The notes below the pieces were generated by a model, which did not search any database, was not told the DNA's origin, and worked only from the letters and a program-made list of their open reading frames with translations. A DNA stretch of 37,053 bases, from NCBI GenBank assembly GCA_903908825.1, contig CAIVTJ010000027.1:1-37053 (forward strand), read 5' to 3'. A program made the position numbers and the translations under genes. The number at the start of each line of letters is the position of its first letter. Positions within the stretch are counted from its first letter, which is position 1. Origin of the DNA: an uncultured Pseudomonadota bacterium. Its GTDB lineage: Bacteria; Pseudomonadota; Gammaproteobacteria; Steroidobacterales; Steroidobacteraceae. Below are positions 18,292-26,080 of the stretch, in pieces.

Positions 18292-19542
18292 ATGCGCTTG
18301 TTGCTCATCGAAGACGACGCGCGCCTGCGCTCTGCCATCCGTCACAGCCTGCTGCGCCAGTGGCCCGAGGCGCGCATCGATACCCACTTGCCTGATGTGC
18401 ACGGGGCCTTGCCGCCCGAGTTTCTCGCACAAGGCTTTGATGTCGTGATGCTCGGTGCTGTGCAGCCTGCCGGTCAAAGCTTGGACTGGCTGCGTGATTT
18501 GACGGCGCGTAGCGGCTTTGCGCCGGTGGTGTTCATGTCTGCCGATGCACGCAGTGATGAGGCGCGTCGGGCGCGCATATTCGGCGCATTCGGGGTCGTC
18601 GATCGCTCGTACCTCGACACCAGCGTATTTGCCGATCTGCTCAGCGAAGCAGCACGCACGCAGCAGCGGCAATTGTCGCAGTGGCGCGGCTCAGAACAGG
18701 CACAGCAATCGCGACGCTTTGGTGCAGCCATCATCCCCGGCTATCGCTGCATCCGGCGTCTGGCCGGCGGCTCGGTGTCGCAGCTGTATCTGGCGGAGCA
18801 CGAAAAGATAGGCTCGCTGGTGGTGGTCAAGGTCACGCCTTCGTTGCGCGATGAGTCCGGCATCGACCAGAGCTTCGAGCGCTTTTTGCAGGAATACGAG
18901 ATCGCCCGGCCGCTGGTACACCCCAATATCGTGCGCTGTCACGAGCTGGGCGTTGCTGACGATCACGCTTATCTGTCGATGGAATACTTTCCCGATGGTG
19001 ATCTGCGCCGGCGCCTGCGTCAGGGCGTGACAGCCGAAGAAGCGCTGGCGCTGTCTATACAGTTGGCACGGGCGCTGCGCGTGTTGCATGACGCCGGTTC
19101 GCTGCATCGCGATTTGAAGCCCGGCAATGTGCTGATGCGCGGCGCTAACAATCTGGCGCTGACCGACTTCGGCTTGGCCAAACAACTGGCCCTGCAGGCC
19201 GAGATCACCGATCCGGGTTTGATCTTCGGCACGCCGCATTACATGAGCCCCGAACAAGGCCACGGCGAAGACGTGGATGTGCGCACCGACTTCTACAGCT
19301 TAGGCATCATCCTGTACGAGATGTTGTGTGGCGAAAAGCCTTATACCGATAAGAACGCCATGGCCATCCTTTACAAACATCGCCATGCGCCCATCCCGCA
19401 GTTACCCGAGCCGGTGCGCTTGTTGCAGCCGCTGATCGAACGCTTGCTGGCCAAGTCGCCCGCAGACCGGCCCGACAATGCCCAGCAACTCGAGCAACTG
19501 CTCTACACCAGTTTGTTGCAGCTCAAAGGGATTGCCGCCTGA
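18292..19542 (+). CDS. Pseudo-receiver/Ser-Thr protein kinase fusion
   Basis: A 416-residue soluble Hanks-type kinase fused behind a response-regulator-like domain. The receiver part (1-125) keeps the acidic patch Asp8-Asp9 (IEDDARLR) and the switch Ser83. The phospho-acceptor position is Gly55 (VVMLGAVQP), and Arg105 replaces the usual Lys, so it probably cannot be phosphorylated. The kinase (150-410) looks active: glycine loop LAGGSVSQ, Lys180, catalytic HRDLKPGN (Asp274), DFG at 292-294 and GTPHYMSPEQ as the activation segment. No transmembrane or extracellular sensor domain follows. Start ATG 18292 has AGGAG six bases upstream. The stop overlaps miaE by one base, so the kinase is the first gene of a coupled run with miaE and a peptide importer. 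Substrate and signal are unknown. Confidence 0.92.
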   Translation: MRLLLIEDDARLRSAIRHSLLRQWPEARIDTHLPDVHGALPPEFLAQGFDVVMLGAVQPAGQSLDWLRDLTARSGFAPVVFMSADARSDEARRARIFGAFGVVDRSYLDTSVFADLLSEAARTQQRQLSQWRGSEQAQQSRRFGAAIIPGYRCIRRLAGGSVSQLYLAEHEKIGSLVVVKVTPSLRDESGIDQSFERFLQEYEIARPLVHPNIVRCHELGVADDHAYLSMEYFPDGDLRRRLRQGVTAEEALALSIQLARALRVLHDAGSLHRDLKPGNVLMRGANNLALTDFGLAKQLALQAEITDPGLIFGTPHYMSPEQGHGEDVDVRTDFYSLGIILYEMLCGEKPYTDKNAMAILYKHRHAPIPQLPEPVRLLQPLIERLLAKSPADRPDNAQQLEQLLYTSLLQLKGIAA

Positions 19543-20138
19543 TGCTGCTGGCGGCGACACCGCAGGCGTGGGTGGAGTTGGCCTTGCAACGCTGGCAAGA
19601 CCTGTTAATCGATCACGCCAACTGCGAGAAAAAGGCCGCTTCGACGGCCTTGTCGCTGATGTTCGCTTACCCCGATGACCGGCGACTGGCGCAGCGCTTG
19701 GCACGTCTGGCCCGCGAAGAGTTGCGGCACTTTGAACAAGTCGATCGTCTGCTGCAGCAGCTGGATGTGGCGCCGCGTCGCATGGCGGCGGGCCGCTATG
19801 CCGGCGAGCTGCGGCGTGCCGTGGCCAATCATGAGCCGCAGCGCAAAGTTGACTTGATGCTGACCGGTGCGCTGATCGAGGCGCGTTCCTGCGAGCGCTT
19901 TGAGTGTCTGGCACCGCTGTTGCCGGCGCCTTTGGGCCAGTTCTATGGCGATCTGGCGGTGGCCGAGCGGCGCCATCACGAGCTGTACCTGCAGTTGGCC
20001 GAGCAGGCAGCGCAGCATCTGCCCGCCGGTGCGCCGGGCATTGCTGAGCGCTTGCCCGTGTTGTCTGCCATCGAAGCTGATCTGGTGACCCGCCCCGACA
20101 GCGATTTCCGGTTTCACAGCGGTCCGCCAGCGTGTTGA
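19542..20138 (+). CDS. miaE: tRNA 2-methylthio-N6-isopentenyladenosine-37 hydroxylase
   Basis: MiaE is an oxygen-dependent di-iron enzyme of the ferritin-like fold that hydroxylates the isopentenyl group on A37 of tRNAs reading U-starting codons. The 198-residue sequence has all six expected iron ligands: Glu29 (CEKKAAS), Glu60 and His63 (EELRH), Glu113 (IEARSCERF), and Glu142 and His145 (AERRHH). The start ATG overlaps the kinase stop by one base, and the 3' end overlaps the next gene by seven bases, so it is translationally coupled on both sides. MiaA and MiaB, which make its substrate, are not in the window. Because it needs O2, its activity is often discussed as an oxygen readout. Confidence 0.95.
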   Translation: MLLAATPQAWVELALQRWQDLLIDHANCEKKAASTALSLMFAYPDDRRLAQRLARLAREELRHFEQVDRLLQQLDVAPRRMAAGRYAGELRRAVANHEPQRKVDLMLTGALIEARSCERFECLAPLLPAPLGQFYGDLAVAERRHHELYLQLAEQAAQHLPAGAPGIAERLPVLSAIEADLVTRPDSDFRFHSGPPAC

Positions 20139-21772
20139 GGCACTGCGCTGTCTTGAGTGTGCTGCTGGCCCTGGCCGCCTGTCAGCCCCAGGACAGTGCC
20201 GTGACGGGCAGCGCAGTGACCACGCCTGCGACTGCTGCAGCACAGGCCCAGGCCGGACACTTGCGCCGGCAGATCGATCAGCCCCCGCGCACGCTGGATC
20301 CGGGCCTTAGCGTCGATGTGCCGGCGCAGCGGGTCCTCGACGATCTGTTCGAAGGTCTGCTGCGTTTAGATGCCGGCGGCAACGTCATACCTGCCGTGGC
20401 CCGCAGTTGGGAGATATCGCCAGATCAGCTGCAATGGACGTTTCACCTGCAGCCTGATGTGCAGTGGTCAGACGGCACACCCTTAACCGCAGGCGATTTT
20501 GTTTATGCCTGGCGGCGTGTGGTCGATCCGGCATCGGCCTCGCAAGCCGCGCAGTTGCTGGCGCCCATCGTCAATGCCTTGCAGATAGCCAGCGGCAAGC
20601 TGCCACCCGAGCAACTGGGTGTGCAGGCACCGGATGCACATACGCTGGTGCTGCGACTGGTGTCGCCGACGGCGTGGTTTGCTTACCAATTGACCAACAA
20701 TTGTCTGTTCCCGGTGCCCGAACATCTGCTGCGCGCGCAGGGTGCCTCCTGGACGCGGCCTGGCACCATGGTCAGCAACGGCGCCTTTGTGCTGACCGAT
20801 CTGCGCATCAACGGCGCCATTCAGTTGGCGCGCAATCCGCGCTATCGCGAGGCGGCGGCCGTCAGTCTGCAACGCATCACCTATTACCCGGTGGGTGATC
20901 GCAGTGCGTCGGTGTCGCGCTATTTGGCCGGTGACCTCGATGTCACGGATGGCTTTCCTATCGAAGACATTGCGTGGTTGCGCGCGCAGTTGGGTACGCA
21001 GCTGCAACTGGCACCTTATCTGGGCACGGTGATGTTCGGTATGAACCAGACGCGCCCGCCGTTTAATTCGGCGCCGCTGCGTATGGCGCTGAATCTGGCG
21101 GTGGATCGTGAGTTGCTGACCGACAAGTTGCTCAAAGGGCTTTATCTGCCGGCTTACAGCTTGGTGCCCGGTGATGCGCAGCAACCGGCGCTGCAGCCTG
21201 AATGGGCGCAGTGGAGCGCTGAGCAGCGGCACGCCAAGGCGCGACAGTTGTATGCACAAGCCGGTTATTCAGCCGGACATCCGCTGCGTGTCGAACTGGC
21301 CTATCCGACCAGCGGCCCCGATACGCGACGGGTACTCGAAGCACTGGTGGCGATGTGGCAGGTCAACCTGGGTGCCGAAGTACGTCTGGCCAACGAAGAA
21401 TGGCGCGTGCATCAACAGAACCGCTTGTTATCGGTGCACCAGTTGTTCTGGAATGCCTGGATAGGCGATTACCCGGACGCGCAGACGTTTCTCGATTTGT
21501 ATCGAGAGGGCAGCGCACAAAACCACGGCAAATACTTCAGTGTCGCTTATGAGAGTTTGTTGGCAGAGGGCGTGGCCACGGGCGATAACGCGCAGCGGCA
21601 ACGCCTGTGGCGTGAAGCCGAAGCGCAGCTCAACGCCGATGCGGCCTACATCCCGGTGTATTACTACCAGAGCCGGCATCTGCTGCGCCCGTGGGTGCAG
21701 GGGTGGCAGTCCAACCTGATGGATCGGCATGCTTCGCGTGACTTGTCTATTACCGCCGGGCCTGTGCCCTGA
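20132..21772 (+). CDS. Oligopeptide ABC transporter substrate-binding lipoprotein (OppA-like)
   Basis: The extracytoplasmic binding component of a peptide importer. The 546-residue product begins with a lipoprotein signal peptide; the lipobox LAAC puts the lipidated cysteine at residue 17 (start taken as GTG 20132). The mature protein belongs to solute-binding family 5: LDPGLSVDVPAQRVLDDLFEGLLRLDAGG near the N-terminus, followed by PAVARSWEISPD and YLVW-like strands typical of OppA/MppA. The closest resemblance is to OppA, MppA and DppA, so oligopeptides or cell wall peptides are likely ligands, but specificity cannot be read from the sequence. The gene overlaps miaE by seven bases and the permease gene by one, and it heads the five-gene importer. 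Confidence 0.9.
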   Translation: MLRHCAVLSVLLALAACQPQDSAVTGSAVTTPATAAAQAQAGHLRRQIDQPPRTLDPGLSVDVPAQRVLDDLFEGLLRLDAGGNVIPAVARSWEISPDQLQWTFHLQPDVQWSDGTPLTAGDFVYAWRRVVDPASASQAAQLLAPIVNALQIASGKLPPEQLGVQAPDAHTLVLRLVSPTAWFAYQLTNNCLFPVPEHLLRAQGASWTRPGTMVSNGAFVLTDLRINGAIQLARNPRYREAAAVSLQRITYYPVGDRSASVSRYLAGDLDVTDGFPIEDIAWLRAQLGTQLQLAPYLGTVMFGMNQTRPPFNSAPLRMALNLAVDRELLTDKLLKGLYLPAYSLVPGDAQQPALQPEWAQWSAEQRHAKARQLYAQAGYSAGHPLRVELAYPTSGPDTRRVLEALVAMWQVNLGAEVRLANEEWRVHQQNRLLSVHQLFWNAWIGDYPDAQTFLDLYREGSAQNHGKYFSVAYESLLAEGVATGDNAQRQRLWREAEAQLNADAAYIPVYYYQSRHLLRPWVQGWQSNLMDRHASRDLSITAGPVP

Positions 21773-22692
21773 TGCTGCGCTTTATCGCCTGGCGTTTGCT
21801 GGCTGCGTTGCCGACGCTGGCAGTCATCATCACGTTGGCGTTTTTCCTGTTGCATGCCGCACCGGGTGGACCCTTTGATGCCGATAAAGCCATGGTCCCG
21901 GAGATCCGCGCGGTTATCGAAGCGCGCTATCACCTCGATGAGTCTGTGCCCTTGCAATACCTGCGCTATGTCGGCGGCATTGTGCGTGGCGACTTCGGGC
22001 CGTCCTTTCAGTATCAGGACACCAGCGTCAATGAACTCATCGCGCAAGGGCTGCCCATCGATCTGACCATCGGCTTGTTAGCTTTGCTGTTGGCTTTGCT
22101 GCTGGGTGTGCCATTGGGCATGGCGGCGGCTTTGCGGCGTAACAGTCTGGCCGATCGTGCGTGCACGGTGCTGGCCTTGTTGGGCCTTTCGTTGCCGGTC
22201 TATGTGACCGCGCCGCTCTTGATCCTGGTCTTTGCAGTCACGCTGCACTGGTTGCCAGCCGGTGACTGGGGCGAGGGTGCCTGGCGCAATCTGGTGCTGC
22301 CGGTCGTGGCGCTGTCGCTGCCCTATGTGGCCTACATCGCGCGGCTGCTGCGCGCCAGTCTGCTTGAGGTCTTGCAAGCGCCTTATATCCGCACCGCTTG
22401 GGCCAAGGGACTGCCCGGGTCACAGGTGTTGTGGCGGCATGCGCTGCGGCCGGCGATGTTGCCGCTGGTGGCTTTCCTGGGGCCCGCCTCGGTGGGCGTC
22501 ATCACCGGGTCTATCGCCATCGAGACCAGCTTCGGTCTGCCGGGCTTAGGCCGTTATTTTGTTGATGGCGCTTTCAACCGTGACTACACGCTGGTCATGG
22601 GCGTGACCATCCTCTATGGCGTGCTCATCGTGCTGGCCAATCTGCTGGCCGATGTGCTGCAGGCCTGGCTAGACCCGAAGGTGCGCTTATGA
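21772..22692 (+). CDS. Peptide ABC transporter permease, OppB-like
   Basis: One of the two membrane subunits of the importer. The 306-residue protein shows the OppB/DppB plan: an N-terminal helix (FIAWRLLAALPTLAVIITLAFFLLHAAPGGPF), a periplasmic loop, then five further hydrophobic helices. The EAA loop that docks the ATPase is visible as LLEVLQAPYIRTAWAKGL. The ending LGRYFVDGAFNRDYTLVMGVTILYG is typical of the subfamily. It shares an A with the preceding stop codon (21772) and its stop overlaps the next start as ATGA, showing tight coupling. No anomaly in length or motif was found. Confidence 0.95.
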   Translation: MLRFIAWRLLAALPTLAVIITLAFFLLHAAPGGPFDADKAMVPEIRAVIEARYHLDESVPLQYLRYVGGIVRGDFGPSFQYQDTSVNELIAQGLPIDLTIGLLALLLALLLGVPLGMAAALRRNSLADRACTVLALLGLSLPVYVTAPLLILVFAVTLHWLPAGDWGEGAWRNLVLPVVALSLPYVAYIARLLRASLLEVLQAPYIRTAWAKGLPGSQVLWRHALRPAMLPLVAFLGPASVGVITGSIAIETSFGLPGLGRYFVDGAFNRDYTLVMGVTILYGVLIVLANLLADVLQAWLDPKVRL

Positions 22693-23504
22693 GCCTGTGG
22701 CGCAGCCTGCCGCGGTGGAGTCTGGGCATCCTGCTGATGCTGGTGCTGGCGGCGCTGGTCGTGCCGTGGTTGTCGCCTTATAGCTATTACGCGCCATCCT
22801 GGGATGAGATCGACCTGGGGCCACACTGGCGCAGCGGACATCTGCTGGGCACTGATGATCTGGGCCGTGACCTGCTGGTGCGCCTGATGTGGGGTTGCCG
22901 CATCTCGTTGCTGGTGGCGGTTTGTGCCAGCCTGACCAGTCTGGTGATCGGTGTGCTGTGGGGCGTGACCGCGGGCTTTATCGGCGGGCGCATCGATGCC
23001 TGGCTGATGCGCGCGGTCGATGTGCTGTATTCGCTGCCGTTCATCCCGCTGGTGGTGGTGCTCACGGTGTTGTTCGGTCGCGATCTGCTGCTGTTGTTCA
23101 TCGCCATTGGTGCGGTGTCCTGGCTGGATATCGCGCGCATCGTGCGCGGCCAGACGCGCTCACTGCGCGAACGCGATTTCATAGTGGCCGCACGGGTCGG
23201 TGGCATGACCGATGCGCAGATCATGCGCCGGCATGTTTTGCCTAACCTGGCCGGCATCATCATCGTTTATCTCACGCTGACCATTCCCTCGGTCATCCTC
23301 ACCGAAGCCTTTCTGGGTTATCTGGGTCTGGGTGCGCAGGCGCCGCTGACTTCCTTGGGCACCCTGATCGCCGATGGTGCATCGCAGATGCGTGCCAGAC
23401 CGCGACTACTGATTTGTCCGGCGCTGTTGCTGGCGGTGTTGGTGTACTGCTGCAACCGCTTAGGCGATGCACTACGTGATCGCTTTGATCCGGCGTCGCA
23501 CTAA
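22689..23504 (+). CDS. Peptide ABC transporter permease, OppC-like
   Basis: The second membrane subunit. The 271-residue protein has a single N-terminal helix (SLGILLMLVLAALVVPWLSPY), the family-specific stretch HLLGTDDLGRDLLVRLMWGCRISL, and a core of five more helices. Its EAA loop reads DFIVAARVGGMTDAQIMRRHVLPN. It is somewhat shorter than E. coli OppC (302 aa) because the cytoplasmic N-terminal extension is missing. It overlaps the OppB-like gene by 4 bp and is followed by the first ATPase after three bases. Confidence 0.95.
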   Translation: MSLWRSLPRWSLGILLMLVLAALVVPWLSPYSYYAPSWDEIDLGPHWRSGHLLGTDDLGRDLLVRLMWGCRISLLVAVCASLTSLVIGVLWGVTAGFIGGRIDAWLMRAVDVLYSLPFIPLVVVLTVLFGRDLLLLFIAIGAVSWLDIARIVRGQTRSLRERDFIVAARVGGMTDAQIMRRHVLPNLAGIIIVYLTLTIPSVILTEAFLGYLGLGAQAPLTSLGTLIADGASQMRARPRLLICPALLLAVLVYCCNRLGDALRDRFDPASH

Positions 23505-23507
23505 GCC

Positions 23508-24329
23508 ATGAACAGCACGACGCCACCGCTGTTGCAGGTCAGGTCACTGTCGGTCACTCCGGCCGGTGCACACAGCGGCGTGCGCGCCGTGGATGCCGTC
23601 AGCTTGCAAGTGCAGCGCGGCAGCATCTTAGGCATTGCCGGTGAATCCGGTTGCGGTAAGACGCAATTGTTGTTGGCACTGTTGGGGCTTTCGCCGCGCG
23701 GTGCGCTGGTGCAAGGTCAGGTGCTATGGCAAGGGCAGGCCTTGTCCGCTGAGGGCGCATCGCGTTTGCGTGGTGATCGCATCGCCATGGTGTTCCAGGA
23801 CCCGATGACGGCGCTCAATCCTTATCTGACCCTCGCAACACAGCTGTGTGAGGTCTGGCACTGTCACCGGCCCGGTGCTCACGCGCAGGCCAACAGCCGG
23901 GCGCTCTCTATGTTGCAGGCTGTGGGTATCGATGAACCGGCACGGCGGTTAAAGCAATATCCGCATCAGCTCTCCGGTGGCCAGCGCCAGCGCGTGATGC
24001 TGGCTATGGCACTGATGTGCGAGCCCGATCTGTTGCTGGCTGATGAGCCCACCACCTCACTCGACGTCACCGTGCAGGCGCAGATACTCGATCTGTTGCT
24101 GCAACTGCGTGAGCGCTTAGGGATGGCCCTCATCGTGGTCACGCATGACATGGGCGTGTTGGCGCAGTTGGCCGATGAAGTGCTGGTGATGGAATCCGGC
24201 CGTGTGGTTGAACACGGTGCAACTGCGCAGGTGTTTGGCGCGCCGCAGGCACCGGCCACACAGCGGCTGCTGCAGGCCGCGCAGCGCCTGCAAATTAGCG
24301 ACAGTCCTGCAGAGGGTGGCGGTCTATGA
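23508..24329 (+). CDS. Peptide ABC transporter ATPase, OppD-like
   Basis: One of two ATP-binding subunits. The 273-residue protein has Walker A GESGCGKT (45-52), the Q-loop (VFQDPMTALNP), the ABC signature LSGGQRQRV, Walker B LLLADEPTTSLD and the switch His in VVTHDMG. It is about 50 residues shorter than typical OppD. The C-terminal extension with the HPYT motif and cysteine cluster is absent; the protein ends soon after the D-loop-proximal helices. The cysteine cluster is kept in the partner ATPase. The stop overlaps the next start by 4 bp. Confidence 0.94.
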   Translation: MNSTTPPLLQVRSLSVTPAGAHSGVRAVDAVSLQVQRGSILGIAGESGCGKTQLLLALLGLSPRGALVQGQVLWQGQALSAEGASRLRGDRIAMVFQDPMTALNPYLTLATQLCEVWHCHRPGAHAQANSRALSMLQAVGIDEPARRLKQYPHQLSGGQRQRVMLAMALMCEPDLLLADEPTTSLDVTVQAQILDLLLQLRERLGMALIVVTHDMGVLAQLADEVLVMESGRVVEHGATAQVFGAPQAPATQRLLQAAQRLQISDSPAEGGGL

Positions 24330-25321
24330 GCGGCCCGCTGTTGTTAGAGGCACGCGATCTGCGGGTGGATTACCCGCTGCCTGCGCGGGGTCTGCGCCGG
24401 GCAACGAACGTCACAGTCTTGCAGCAGGTGTCTTTGACACTGGCCGACGGGCAATCGCTGGCTGTGGTGGGTGAATCGGGCAGCGGCAAATCCACCTTAG
24501 CCCGTGCGCTGCTGCGTTTGCTGCCGCTGGCAGCAGGGCAGGTGTTGCTGCGGGGTGAAGACCTGGCCATCCTCACCGCGGCTGAGTTGCGGCAGCGCCG
24601 TCGCGACCTGCAGATGGTCTTCCAGGACCCTTACGCCAGCCTCGACCCGGCTATGACGGTGGCCGAGATCCTCTCGCAGCCGCTGCGTGTGTTTGCGCCA
24701 GAGTTATCTGCCGCGCAGCGTCTGGATCGATGCGCTGCCGCCTTGCACGAGGTTGGTTTACAGCCAGCGCATCTGCAGCGCTATGCGCACCAGTTCTCCG
24801 GCGGCCAGGCGCAGCGCATCGGTGTCGCTCGCGCCTTGATCGCCGGGCCTGCAGTGTTGATCTGTGATGAACCGGTCTCGGCGCTCGATCTGCCGATCCG
24901 CCTGCAGGTGTTGCAGTTGCTGGCCGCGCAGCGGGAACAACGCGGACTGGCCTTGTTGTTCATCGCCCATGATCTGGCTGCGGTGCGCTATCTGTGCGAG
25001 CGCACGCTGGTGTTGTTTGCCGGTCGTGTCATGGAGCAGGGCCCTACGGCGTCCTTGTTTGCCCATCCGCGGCACCCCTATACGCGCACGCTGCTGGCGG
25101 CCTCACTGCGCGCCGATCCGCAAGCGGCAAAGGCTGCGGCGGCGCAGCGCCGGGCCTTAGCACCTGCGGCCGCCGTGCCCGCGGGTCAGTCGGCTGTAGC
25201 CGGCTGTGCCTGGGCACCACGCTGCCACCTGGCGCAGGCGCAGTGTTGGCAGCAGCAACCCGTGTTGCGTCAGGTGGGTGATGTGCAGGTGGCCTGTCAC
25301 CGGGCCGGGGAACTGGCTTAA
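24326..25321 (+). CDS. Peptide ABC transporter ATPase, OppF-like
   Basis: The second ATPase. In its 331 residues are Walker A GESGSGKST, Q-loop VFQDPYASLDP, signature FSGGQAQRIG, Walker B VLICDEPVSALD and the switch His in FIAHDLA. The C-terminal oligopeptide/dipeptide extension is complete: HPRHPYTRTLL, followed by a cysteine set (CAWAPRCHLAQAQC and a later CH). In mycobacterial OppD the equivalent cysteines bind an iron-sulfur cluster. The start overlaps the OppD-like stop. It ends the five-gene importer; its stop codon abuts the stop of convergent lpxH with no spacer, and no terminator hairpin is visible there. Confidence 0.95.
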   Translation: MSGPLLLEARDLRVDYPLPARGLRRATNVTVLQQVSLTLADGQSLAVVGESGSGKSTLARALLRLLPLAAGQVLLRGEDLAILTAAELRQRRRDLQMVFQDPYASLDPAMTVAEILSQPLRVFAPELSAAQRLDRCAAALHEVGLQPAHLQRYAHQFSGGQAQRIGVARALIAGPAVLICDEPVSALDLPIRLQVLQLLAAQREQRGLALLFIAHDLAAVRYLCERTLVLFAGRVMEQGPTASLFAHPRHPYTRTLLAASLRADPQAAKAAAAQRRALAPAAAVPAGQSAVAGCAWAPRCHLAQAQCWQQQPVLRQVGDVQVACHRAGELA

Positions 25322-26059
25322 TCAGTCGCGCGGCAGGGCTTCAAGTTCATAGCGGCCGTCGCTGTACAGCCGCAGGCAGCTGCCCTGCGTGTACCAATCG
25401 CCCAGCACGATGCGTGTGGCTGCTTGGCCATCGACCGTCTCGTCATGGATGCCGGGTCTGTGCGTGTGGCCGTGAATCATCAATCGCGCGTCGCTGACGC
25501 GAAAGCCTGCCGCCACAGCTTGCGGGTTGACGTCCATGATGCGGTAGCCGGCGCGGCTGGTATGTGCCTGACTGCCTTTGCGCGCCGCGCCGGCCAGTAC
25601 GCGGCGAGTGGCCAGATCCAGCGCCAGAAAGGCCTTTTGCCAGCGGCTCTGGCGCACGATGCTGCGCAGCTGCTGATAAGCCACGTCATCGCGGCACAGC
25701 AGATCGCCATGACAGACGAACACGCGCAGCTCACCCAGTTGCAACAGCACCGGGTCGGGCAGCAGCCGGCAACCGGTGCGGGCTTCAAAGGCGCTGCCGA
25801 GTAAAAAGTCGCGATTGCCGCGCACCACATGGCAGGGCAGGCCGCTGTCGGTATAGCGGCGCAGCGCAGCGCAGACACTGGCGCGGCATTCGTCCAAGTC
25901 ATCATCACCGACCCAGGCTTCGAATAAATCACCCAGGATGTACAGCCCGCAGGCCGCGCGCGCCGGGCCATCCAGAAACGTCAGGAATTGGTCGACCGCC
26001 GGAGGCAGCGAGGCATCCAGATGCAGGTCCGAGACGAACAGGTAATGGTCGTTGTTCAT
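25322..26059 (-). CDS. lpxH: UDP-2,3-diacylglucosamine diphosphatase
   Basis: A manganese-dependent calcineurin-like phosphoesterase of lipid A synthesis that releases lipid X and UMP. The 245-residue protein fits LpxH (240 in E. coli). Metal ligands are all visible: Asp11 and His13 (SDLHL), Asp44 (GDLFEAWVGDD), Asn82 (GNRDF), His117 (CHGDLL) and the HGHTHRPG motif near the C-terminus. The start ATG at 26059 lies 21 bp from the divergent gltX start and has no Shine-Dalgarno sequence. A TACAAT element on the minus strand sits about 12 bases upstream, so the message may have a very short leader. Confidence 0.97.
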   Translation of the reverse strand: MNNDHYLFVSDLHLDASLPPAVDQFLTFLDGPARAACGLYILGDLFEAWVGDDDLDECRASVCAALRRYTDSGLPCHVVRGNRDFLLGSAFEARTGCRLLPDPVLLQLGELRVFVCHGDLLCRDDVAYQQLRSIVRQSRWQKAFLALDLATRRVLAGAARKGSQAHTSRAGYRIMDVNPQAVAAGFRVSDARLMIHGHTHRPGIHDETVDGQAATRIVLGDWYTQGSCLRLYSDGRYELEALPRD

Positions 26060-26067
26060 GGTTCGCG

Positions 26068-26077
26068 TAACATTGTA
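26068..26077. promoter_or_regulatory. Overlapping divergent -10 elements for lpxH and gltX
   Basis: In the 21-bp gap, TAACAT (26068-26073, plus) faces gltX and TACAAT (26072-26077 read on the minus strand) faces lpxH. They overlap by two bases. Start sites about seven bases downstream would place the gltX transcript at its ATG and the lpxH transcript about six bases before its ATG. Neither has a strong -35. This is an inference from spacing and sequence only. Confidence 0.4.
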
Positions 26078-26080
26078 AGG

